Below, piece after piece: positions 1 through 5,734 of a DNA stretch of 8,318 nucleotides (within the stretch, counting starts at the first letter, position 1; each line of letters starts with the position of its first letter). The stretch is from the NCBI GenBank assembly GCA_031285085.1, contig JAITWW010000098.1, positions 1 through 8,318 on the forward strand, written 5' to 3'. The position numbers and the translations under genes were made by a program. The DNA comes from Candidatus Methanofilum arcanum. GTDB taxonomy: Archaea > Halobacteriota > Methanomicrobia > Methanomicrobiales > Methanospirillaceae. The notes beneath the pieces are model-generated. The model was not told the origin of the DNA. It was given only the letters and a program-made list of their open reading frames with translations, and did no database searches.

Positions 1-34
1 CGGCTCTTTGTTTTCGCCTACTCACCCGTGAACT

Positions 35-715
35 TTGTTTACGCCAACTCCAACGCCAACATTTTGCACACCAACGCCTACCCCAACTCTAACCCCAATG
101 CAAATCGTTGTTACACACGATGCAACAGATGTGATAACCACAGGTGCCACCCTCAATGGAGAACTCATGAATATAGGAGGACAACCATGGGTTGATGTGT
201 TCTTCAAATATGGAACAGACCCAAATCTTGGCACATATACCACTACACTTAGCATACCATACTCGAACGCTGGCAAGTTCAGTACGGGTATCTCCTCCCT
301 CACACCAAGCACTACGTATTACTTCCAAGCCTGTGCCGGAAGTCTCGTGGCTCCATTCTGTGGCGTAATTCTGTCATTTGATACGCCGTCGGAACCAAAA
401 CCGACGCAAGGAATCATTACACACGATGCAACAGATGTGAAATGCGCAGGTGCCACCCTCAATGGAGAGGTCACTGATCTGGGAGACCTACCATACATTA
501 GTGGATACTTCCTATATGGACCGGACCAGGATCTTGACGCACCTACCTATCAACTCACAGAAACGCCACCACTCTCAAGTCCAGGTGTGTTCAGTGCGGA
601 TATTTCCGGCCTTGTGGAAGGAATCACATATTACTTCAAAGCATGTGGTTTAGTTCATCCTTCATCCAAACCCCCCTATGTCTGTGGCACAACTCTATCA
701 TTTGTTTCGCAGTAG
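35..715 (+). CDS. C-terminal part of a secreted fibronectin-III-like repeat protein, 5' end interrupted
   Basis: Likely a cell-surface or secreted protein of unknown binding function. Residues 3-21 are a Pro-Thr linker (TPTPT units), followed by two FN3-like domains at about 22-119 and 126-226. Both open with THDATDV...GATLNGE and share a GxFSxxIxxL turn and a TYYF(Q/K)AC strand; these are typical of the FN3-like repeats common in methanogen surface proteins. Each domain carries a cysteine pair late in the fold (C100/C109 and C204/C217), which could form a disulfide outside the cell. The only start in frame is TTG at 35, with no ribosome-binding site and no signal peptide. The same frame is open at 2-28 (a Ser/Pro/Thr-containing stretch) but is closed by TGA at 29-31. 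I therefore read this as the tail of a longer exported protein broken by a nonsense change, or as one whose true 5' end lies outside the window. Stop is TAG at 713-715. The surface-protein role is inferred from repeat type only. Confidence 0.6.
   Translation: MFTPTPTPTFCTPTPTPTLTPMQIVVTHDATDVITTGATLNGELMNIGGQPWVDVFFKYGTDPNLGTYTTTLSIPYSNAGKFSTGISSLTPSTTYYFQACAGSLVAPFCGVILSFDTPSEPKPTQGIITHDATDVKCAGATLNGEVTDLGDLPYISGYFLYGPDQDLDAPTYQLTETPPLSSPGVFSADISGLVEGITYYFKACGLVHPSSKPPYVCGTTLSFVSQ
41..100 (+). repeat. Low-complexity Pro-Thr linker repeat
   Basis: Iterated ACNCCN codons (acgcca, actcca, acgcct) encode alternating Thr-Pro. Such linkers join domains in extracellular proteins and are probably extended and glycosylated. 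The short-period repeat is prone to slippage, which fits the disturbed reading frame just upstream. Confidence 0.8.
111..468 (+). repeat. Pair of FN3-encoding tandem units with identical DNA blocks, 306-base period
   Basis: Bases 111-134 and 417-440 are identical over 24 bases, and bases 141-162 and 447-468 are identical over 22 bases, both at an offset of 306 bases (102 codons). The rest of the two domains has diverged strongly. Identity confined to the first strand of each domain points to internal duplication with local homogenisation, or to strong selection on this segment. Confidence 0.85.
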
Positions 716-808
716 CGCCGAACCAAACAACAAAACTTGGAATTAAACCCCATATGTTTCAAAAAGCAGAAAATGTAAAAAAGGACACAAAACATATGAA
801 ATAGAGAT
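716..808. terminator. Convergent intergenic gap with an inverted repeat, probable bidirectional terminator
   Basis: The gap lies between two converging genes. A 9-base perfect inverted repeat (catatgttt at 751-759, aaacatatg at 790-798) encloses an A-rich 30-base loop; read from the minus strand the loop is U-rich, as archaeal terminators are. No coding potential is seen. The terminator role is inferred from position and composition. Confidence 0.35.
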
Positions 809-1630
809 TTAAAGCTCAATTTCAATTCCATATATCTTTTCAGGCGTTACCTTGTGAATAGAGTAGAGATCTTTTTCGCTAAGCACCCCTTCATCATATA
901 ATCTTTTGCTAAATCGAGGAACTGATTTTGGCCCAATCACTGATCCTGGTCTTGTATTCTCATCAATATAATCACTCTCCATCATAACAAAGCGACCTTC
1001 ATGCACACATGCAGCAATATCAACACTTCGAGCAAGCAAAGAGAGAGTAAGAGGGGACGTGGGAACTGCAAAGTGTTTTACAACCTTCGTTGGATCCATG
1101 CCAACTTTTTTTGCCATTGGAACAACATCAGCACATGGTCCTGATTCGGCATGAATCTGCACACTACAAGCACAATCAGCGCCTTGCGTTAGAGCATGAG
1201 AGAGTACCTGATTTGAAAGATCAAAGATTGCTTCATCCACTGGATAATGAGGCCTTCCACTCTTCAAAGCAATTGCTTTCCCATCCAGTACATACTCAGC
1301 AGCAGCATCAATACCCTCCATCATAATACAGGCGTTTTCATGAGCTTCTCTCTTAAAAAACGTGATCTCAGCTGGGTGAACCCCAAGGACAACAAAAACA
1401 GTAAGTCCTATCTTTCTCATCTCATCAGCAATAGAGATGGTTTTGTCATATACAGTTCTGTAGTCAGCTTTACCATGTGGTACAATGCCCCATGACCAGG
1501 ATGGCTTTGTAACAAGGCAGACATGTGTTCCTCCTGCACGCAAAAAATCCTTTGCAGCCTCAATACCACGTCCTCCCAGTGGATCAATATGCATATGGTT
1601 ATCAAGAATGGGAATATCAGGATTCTTCAT
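809..1630 (-). CDS. TatD-related TIM-barrel metal-dependent hydrolase
   Basis: A 273-residue amidohydrolase-superfamily protein of the archaeal TatD-related group (COG1099 type); the substrate is unknown. It has the N-terminal metal motif HMH (H12, H14), GVHP (H85), GRPHYP (H128), IHAES (H160), VVKHF (H186) and ESDYIDE (D220), in the order expected for a TatD barrel. Length is normal and the protein appears complete. It is unusual in that the glutamate normally contributed by the strand before GRPHYP (GE-type motif) is not there: the sequence reads ALKSGRPH, so Lys123 or Ser124 occupies that place. This could alter the two-metal site. The start ATG lies inside the upstream mptD gene (14-base overlap) with no clear ribosome-binding site, so translation is probably coupled. 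Stop is TAA. Family assignment is firm; nuclease or other activity is not established. Confidence 0.85.
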   Translation of the reverse strand: MKNPDIPILDNHMHIDPLGGRGIEAAKDFLRAGGTHVCLVTKPSWSWGIVPHGKADYRTVYDKTISIADEMRKIGLTVFVVLGVHPAEITFFKREAHENACIMMEGIDAAAEYVLDGKAIALKSGRPHYPVDEAIFDLSNQVLSHALTQGADCACSVQIHAESGPCADVVPMAKKVGMDPTKVVKHFAVPTSPLTLSLLARSVDIAACVHEGRFVMMESDYIDENTRPGSVIGPKSVPRFSKRLYDEGVLSEKDLYSIHKVTPEKIYGIEIEL

Positions 1631-1955
1631 TTATATCGATAATTTTCATCATTGGGTAGTTATCTTCGGGATGGAGCTCCACAGTGCAACGTACATTGTT
1701 TACCTTTGTCTGTAATGAGACAGAAAACATGAGTCCTGATAACTCGCTGTACCCAAAAGTATTGTGATTCATGATCTCTTTATCTAGGCTCACTGAGATA
1801 CTCTCTACAAATGGCTGTTGAATATGTGCTTCTTCTATTGCTGTCTCCAGCAATTCTGCTGAGTGTTTTGAAACAGGTGTTCCAACCCATTGGTGATATA
1901 ACGCCCCAAGCTTAATTCCTGCCTCAAAAAGAGCTTTATCACGATCAGATATCAT
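1617..1955 (-). CDS. mptD: Archaeal dihydroneopterin aldolase MptD
   Basis: A 112-residue protein of the archaeal-type dihydroneopterin aldolase family (formerly DUF381; MJ1585 type). It cleaves 7,8-dihydroneopterin to 6-hydroxymethyl-7,8-dihydropterin and glycolaldehyde, a cytoplasmic step in making the pterin of tetrahydromethanopterin. The diagnostic stretch FEAGIKLGALYHQWVGTP spans residues 10-27, followed by QQP at 46-48 and a C-terminal EDNYPMMKI (Y100). E11, H21 and Q47 keep the spacing of the catalytic Glu, His and Gln reported for the Methanocaldococcus enzyme, as I recall it. Length is typical of the family. It is the first gene of a two-gene minus-strand unit with the TatD-like hydrolase, which overlaps its 3' end by 14 bases. 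The start ATG is the first in frame and no Shine-Dalgarno is visible before it. Stop is TGA. Confidence 0.88.
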   Translation of the reverse strand: MISDRDKALFEAGIKLGALYHQWVGTPVSKHSAELLETAIEEAHIQQPFVESISVSLDKEIMNHNTFGYSELSGLMFSVSLQTKVNNVRCTVELHPEDNYPMMKIIDINEES

Positions 1956-2375
1956 ACTGATCTGTCTATTTCAGAGTAAAAAACAATTTCTATGGAATTC
2001 ACGTCACATAGTTTCCTTAGCTCAAGAATCACATCCTGGTGATGAAATATCACCAAGTACATGCCATATTCTATTGTACACGACTTCTATTCTTCTCAGC
2101 ACCCACACAAACATGCGCGTAAAATATAAAATGTAGTGATGATGTATGCAAACGGGGCATACCTATTCTCAAGAGGAAGAGCCATGAACCATGAACGTAG
2201 CTGTGTAACACTTTTTTCACATAAACGTTGACACAGCATTTCAAGCTCATGAGTTTTGAAAATGAAACAAATATTCCAAAAATAAAATATGATATCTAAA
2301 TGATAAAAATAATCCTTTCTTCACTCCATCATAGTACGTCATCTATAAGTAGATTCATTGTGAACAATTACGTAC
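1956..2375. other. Divergent intergenic region, 420 bases
   Basis: No convincing gene is seen. The region separates mptD (minus) from the motility genes (plus), so it should hold promoters for both. It contains a perfect 7-base hairpin at 2037-2055, a TATA-like tract at 2120-2133, a 6-base hairpin at 2144-2162, a mini-ORF of 15 codons at 2184-2231 behind an AGAGGAAG sequence, a T6 run near 2211-2216, an AT-rich stretch at about 2265-2315, and a TATA-like box at 2344-2349. I cannot identify a clear minus-strand TATA box for mptD. Confidence 0.6.
2344..2349 (+). promoter_or_regulatory. TATA-like box for the ArlD/E-domain gene
   Basis: TATAAG is centred about 30 bases before the ATG at 2376. 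At the usual archaeal TATA-to-start distance (about 26 bases) the transcript would begin only a few bases before the ATG. No Shine-Dalgarno precedes the ATG, so a leaderless or near-leaderless mRNA is the simplest reading. Confidence 0.45.
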
Positions 2376-3281
2376 ATGGCAGTCAATCGGGCGCAGGTCG
2401 AAAGTGTTTTATCCTCATCATCTATTGAGGATCCAGAGATTCAACTTCTCATGTTACGTGATGAAGTTGAACTCCTTAAGACCTCAATTAAACGCCTGCT
2501 CATAGACATTCGTGAAAGGATGAATGACGCAGAAAATCCACTTGTCACAGCATTGAAAGGACAGGCTGTTGATATGGTTGGTTCACGCCACACTCCTCCA
2601 ATGAACACCTATGTGGATGACTCTGATGCTCATCTCAATATAGAAAGCGAAGATAATATTTTGGAGAATAAGAAAAAAGTGGATAGTGTAAACTTCATAC
2701 CATTAGCTTTTGATGAGGTAAGCAGTTCTCATGCTCCCACTTCGAATGTCTCTTCCGCTATATTTTCTCTTTCAGCAGAACGAGATAGGCTTGAATCACT
2801 CCGAAGTAAGATCTTCACTTCTGCAGGTAACTACAATGGTAGTGAAGAGATATCATCCACAAAGCCAAATAAGAGGCCAAAAGTTAAAATTCAAGAGGTA
2901 TACAGCCTCTTTGAATGGACATCCGCGAATGTAAGACGATATGGACATGATCGAGTAGATCTTATGCTTGAGTCCTACAAAGAGATGGGTCATATCTCTG
3001 ATGAGCATTGCAAACAGGTAAAAGATATCGCACGTCTTATGGCCCCATCTATTGGAGAAGTCCATGAGATGCGGGCAGATGAGTTTGTGCTTGCATTGTA
3101 CGAGTTAAACCGTATCTTGCAGCCAAATGATCCAACCCTCGATCGAGACATGGTTTCTGTTCTCATTGATAAGAAAAAGGGGTCATTTGAGAATGATAAG
3201 ATGTTAGATGACTCCAGCAGCCTTTATGAGAGGGAAGAAGGGGCAGATTCAGACTTTGAGTACGTTCAGTCACGAGAATAA
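2376..3281 (+). CDS. Archaellum accessory protein with C-terminal ArlD/E (FlaD/E) domain
   Basis: A 301-residue cytoplasmic protein. Residues 20-55 form an amphipathic coiled coil (leucine-rich, with LRDEVELLKTSIKRLL), residues 60-165 are a polar, Ser/Asp-rich, probably flexible linker, and residues 169-267 match the ArlD/E domain. That domain shows a Trp-containing helix (FEW, W181), YGHDRVDLMLESYKEMGHIS (190-208) and an ADEFVLALYELNRIL helix (234-248), which resembles the family's usual DHxxSLxYI ending. The tail after 270 is acidic. ArlC/D/E proteins form the cytosolic ring of the archaellum motor and receive the chemotaxis signal through CheF. No signal peptide or membrane segment is present. 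ArlH follows after 339 bases and cheF lies further along the same strand, supporting the motor role. I cannot say whether it is ArlD or ArlE, or a merged form. Confidence 0.75.
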   Translation: MAVNRAQVESVLSSSSIEDPEIQLLMLRDEVELLKTSIKRLLIDIRERMNDAENPLVTALKGQAVDMVGSRHTPPMNTYVDDSDAHLNIESEDNILENKKKVDSVNFIPLAFDEVSSSHAPTSNVSSAIFSLSAERDRLESLRSKIFTSAGNYNGSEEISSTKPNKRPKVKIQEVYSLFEWTSANVRRYGHDRVDLMLESYKEMGHISDEHCKQVKDIARLMAPSIGEVHEMRADEFVLALYELNRILQPNDPTLDRDMVSVLIDKKKGSFENDKMLDDSSSLYEREEGADSDFEYVQSRE

Positions 3282-3572
3282 AGCATAGGCAGAATGAGTG
3301 GTAAAGAGATAGCTGCTGCTTTTCCCATACCAGATTACTGAAACCCTCGTGATAGCTTTACATCAAGACACATCGTACATCACGTACTTGTAGCCCTAAA
3401 TGGGTTTCAAAAAAACATATATTTTGGGATGGAGTATAGACAAGAATACAGAAAAGAAAGTTTCAGTAGTACTGAAGCAGAGAAATGAACTGAGTCTCAA
3501 ATTCTTGAAGTATGACATCATCCCTTATCACCAAGCGGTCACGGTTGTGGTACATCATCATATCATCTCTAC

Positions 3573-3579
3573 AATATAA
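3573..3579 (+). promoter_or_regulatory. TATA-like box for arlH
   Basis: AATATAA lies about 45 bases before the ATG at 3621. A start near 3600 would leave a 20-base leader containing the GGAGGT site. This is the best-placed TATA-like sequence in the gap; the identification is by pattern and spacing only. Confidence 0.4.
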
Positions 3580-3610
3580 CTAAACTACAATAATAACTGA
3601 TATAAATTTT

Positions 3611-3616
3611 GGAGGT
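3611..3616 (+). promoter_or_regulatory. Strong ribosome-binding site that fixes the arlH start
   Basis: GGAGGT ends four bases before the ATG at 3621. The frame is open further upstream to a TTG at 3609, but that codon overlaps the Shine-Dalgarno sequence, so translation must begin at 3621. Confidence 0.8.
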
Positions 3617-3620
3617 TACA

Positions 3621-4391
3621 ATGGGACTGTTTGACTTTTCATCAACAAATGCAGAAAACCAAGTAGATATCTATGATCTGCTTGGTGAAGAGGAGAGAAA
3701 GGTATTAACCACTGGAAATGTTGAAATCGATAAAAAATTAGGAAATGGCCTTCCTCTTGGTTCACTTATTCTCATTGAAGGCCAAAATGATACCGGAAAA
3801 AGTGTACTGGCTCAGCAACTTATCTGGGGAAGTATGCATAATAATCTCCGTGTTGATCTCTTCTCAACGGAGCTTACAGCAAAAGGTTTCCTGACTCAGA
3901 TGGAGGCAATGTCACTTGATATCTCAGATTTTTTTGCATGGGGATATATACGCCTCTTCCCCTGTCAGCTTGCAGCATTTAAGTTGACTCCTGAGGCAAT
4001 GAATGACATCTTAGAACATATCATTCATCATGCCAAATTCAGTGATGCTGACGTTATTATTATTGATTCATTAACAGTATTTGCAGAGCATACTTCACCA
4101 GATGCTGTACTCAATTTTCTTGCCGCTGCAAAAAATATCTGTGAACATGGGAAAACAATGGTTCTTACCATGCATGGTTACGCCTTTGGTGATGAGACCT
4201 TGACACGTATTCGTTCTATCTGTGATACACATCTATTCATGATGCGAAAGCTCATGGGAGATACATATATCATGGTGCTTGAGGTAGCAAAAGTAAGTGG
4301 TGCTCAAAAAACAACAGGAAATTGTGTCAATTTCGAGGTTCATCCAGGGTATGGTGTGAAAATCATTCCAGTCTCTTCTGCAAGAGTATAA
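3621..4391 (+). CDS. arlH: Archaellum motor ATP-binding protein ArlH (FlaH)
   Basis: A 256-residue RecA/KaiC-like protein. ArlH binds ATP and sits inside the ArlC/D/E or ArlX ring under the ArlI-ArlJ motor, where it is thought to control assembly and the assembly-to-rotation switch. Visible features are the KaiC-like opening TGNVEIDKKLGNGLPLGS (31-48), Walker A GQNDTGKS (54-61), an FSTEL segment with a candidate acidic residue (E84), Walker B VIIIDS (145-150, D149), and TMHG (183-186) after the next strand. Length fits the family (about 230-260). The ATG at 3621 follows a strong GGAGGT. Downstream, arlI and arlJ, which normally follow arlH, are absent; a membrane protein and cheF come instead. 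Stop is TAA. Assignment is firm from Walker motifs plus the motility context. Confidence 0.9.
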   Translation: MGLFDFSSTNAENQVDIYDLLGEEERKVLTTGNVEIDKKLGNGLPLGSLILIEGQNDTGKSVLAQQLIWGSMHNNLRVDLFSTELTAKGFLTQMEAMSLDISDFFAWGYIRLFPCQLAAFKLTPEAMNDILEHIIHHAKFSDADVIIIDSLTVFAEHTSPDAVLNFLAAAKNICEHGKTMVLTMHGYAFGDETLTRIRSICDTHLFMMRKLMGDTYIMVLEVAKVSGAQKTTGNCVNFEVHPGYGVKIIPVSSARV

Positions 4392-4545
4392 TATTACCCA
4401 CCATTATTATCTTTCAACAAGGATATATAACAGATGATGATCAAGATCTGGTATATCTCTATGGCAGGGCTTTTACAACGATTGCTGGTATTTTCAGCGT
4501 AGTAATTCCAGCTGTTGTTTGTATATTCTTTGTCATTCCAGAATG

Positions 4546-4555
4546 TATTTAAATA
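4546..4555 (+). promoter_or_regulatory. Candidate TATA box for the membrane protein-cheF unit
   Basis: tatttaaata is a good archaeal TATA match. It would start transcription near 4580, giving a leader of roughly 140 bases before the ATG at 4718. A weaker TATA-like sequence (cttataatg, 4687-4695) is too close to that ATG to serve a led transcript. Assigned by pattern only. Confidence 0.3.
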
Positions 4556-4705
4556 GATGTATGAATAATTGTGGTATCATACTTCATGGAGATGTATACA
4601 GAGCATTAAAACAGAAGGTATACTGATATAGCATTTGAGTATGCATGTATGTACCCTTGTGAGTACAGGAAACCAAGGAAAATATGCTTATAATGAGAAA
4701 CTTAT

Positions 4706-4711
4706 AGGAGA
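4706..4711 (+). promoter_or_regulatory. Ribosome-binding site of the membrane-protein gene
   Basis: AGGAGA lies six bases before the ATG at 4718, at good spacing. It supports that start and shows that this gene is translated independently of arlH. Confidence 0.7.
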
Positions 4712-4717
4712 TACAAA

Positions 4718-5698
4718 ATGGCACAGTTCAATGATTCAACGCGACGGCTTATAGCATTTTTACTGATTGTTTTGGTGGGATCAGTACTGCTTCTTTTTGA
4801 TATACCTGTTCTGTACCTCCTTCTTGCAGTGATCCTTATTGCTCTGGTGTTTGCGCTCTTTACAAAAATGCTTATTTTTTCAGTGGTTTGTGCAGATATC
4901 CGTGAGTGGTTACATAAATACCGTGTTACTTCAGGGGCCCAGACTGAAGTTGACAGTAAGGAAGAGATAAAAGAACGGGACGAGGAACTGCTTTCAAAAA
5001 AGGAAGATGGAGATACAACAGAGCTTGGAGGAGAAGGAGAATTTCTACCAAGAGATGATAAAAAAAGCGACCAGTCTTTTACATTTGGAAGTACTAGAGA
5101 GGGATCTACTGAAGGCATAGGCCCATCCGTTGTTGTAGATACAGATTTCGTTGATGTTGTAAATCCTGAGAATTTTGATCTTGGTGATACTTCTGATTTT
5201 TATGATCTTGATGATATTGCTGCTCTTGATTCAGATATTGGTGATGTGCAAACACCATTCGCAACTGATGATGTCGCGAGAGATCTGTCATTAGACGATG
5301 ATGCAAAGAAAAAAGGTAGTGCATTAGACGACGATGATATCTCCTCAACCTATGCTTCTGCCGGAGATACTGGGGAAAATGGTGCCAAAGATCTGCTTTC
5401 GAATATAGAAGATGGCATCAGCACAGCTGATACTGTGGCCTATGATATTTCAGATGATTCTTTCTATGATTATGGCAGTAATGATCCTGAGCAAGAAGAG
5501 CAGTATGAGACTCGGGATTTCAGTGATGGTGGTGTGGATGATGATCTGTTTGCTTCGCTGAAATCAGATATCGATGAACTCAAGAAAAAAGATAATAATG
5601 TGCTGCTTCGAGATCTTAAGGATGCTAAGTTTACAGCTCAAGATCTTGTTGATGATCTAAATGAGATCGTTACGATGATTACGAAGCCACAAAAATGA
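4718..5698 (+). CDS. Unrecognised membrane-anchored acidic protein, possible archaellum/chemotaxis scaffold
   Basis: A 326-residue protein I do not recognise. Residues 10-27 and 29-48 are two hydrophobic segments joined by a short FDIP turn, a hairpin with both ends probably inside (RR at 9-10, K50 after). Residues 78-120 are rich in Lys and Glu. Residues 141-290 are extremely acidic and probably disordered: I count 38 Asp in 150 residues. Residues 275-323 return to a regular heptad-like helix (DDLFASLKSDIDELKKK, then LLRDLKDAKFTAQDLVDDL). The plan is membrane hairpin, long acidic tether, C-terminal interaction helix. Membrane anchor plus coiled coil recalls crenarchaeal ArlX, and the C-terminal helix recalls short ArlC-type coiled coils, but I see no diagnostic motif for either. 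It sits between arlH and cheF and its stop touches the cheF start region, so a role at the archaellum motor or its switch is inferred from context. Confidence 0.7.
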   Translation: MAQFNDSTRRLIAFLLIVLVGSVLLLFDIPVLYLLLAVILIALVFALFTKMLIFSVVCADIREWLHKYRVTSGAQTEVDSKEEIKERDEELLSKKEDGDTTELGGEGEFLPRDDKKSDQSFTFGSTREGSTEGIGPSVVVDTDFVDVVNPENFDLGDTSDFYDLDDIAALDSDIGDVQTPFATDDVARDLSLDDDAKKKGSALDDDDISSTYASAGDTGENGAKDLLSNIEDGISTADTVAYDISDDSFYDYGSNDPEQEEQYETRDFSDGGVDDDLFASLKSDIDELKKKDNNVLLRDLKDAKFTAQDLVDDLNEIVTMITKPQK

Positions 5699-5734
5699 GT
5701 CCAGTTTTTTCTCAAAGCCGATGAACTCAAATAT

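Larger units (their letters stand above)
3282..3620 (+). other. Intergenic region upstream of arlH with several dyads
   Basis: No ORF of interest lies in this gap. It contains nested inverted repeats (tgaaaccc 3339-3346 with gggtttca 3402-3409; inside them cgtgat 3348-3353 with atcacg 3379-3384), a 15-base near-perfect DNA dyad at 3462-3476 (ttcagta-g-tactgaa), and the arlH promoter near its 3' end. It may hold the 3' UTR of the upstream gene, a regulatory RNA, or operator sites. Confidence 0.5.
4392..4717 (+). other. Intergenic region between arlH and the membrane-protein gene
   Basis: No complete gene can be supported. Bases 4421-4552 encode, in one frame, a short Asp-rich start followed by a hydrophobic stretch (AGIFSVVIPAVVCIFFVI) ending in TAA. 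That frame has no ATG, GTG or TTG outside arlH. An overlapping frame has an ATG at 4434 behind AAGGAT but stops at TAG 4494-4496. It could be a decayed or frameshifted small membrane-protein gene, or chance. A TATA-like tatttaaata lies at 4546-4555, and the rest is AT-rich with short weak dyads. Confidence 0.45.

Noticed and set aside
111..440. CRISPR-like pair of identical 24-base repeats
   Set aside because: Only two copies, 306 bases apart and in frame within FN3-encoding sequence; they are domain repeats.
1417..1715. ORFs on either strand overlapping the TatD-like gene
   Set aside because: They lie in other frames of a gene with clear family motifs and have no ribosome-binding sites or recognisable content.
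2184..2231. Annotating the 15-codon ORF as a gene
   Set aside because: Too short and without similarity; kept only as a finding because of the signals around it.
4702..5118. Minus-strand ORF of 138 codons rich in Ser and Arg
   Set aside because: It is a shadow of the acidic membrane-protein gene; Ser/Pro/Arg runs arise from complementing Asp/Glu/Lys codons, and the plus frame has the ribosome-binding site and clear membrane segments.
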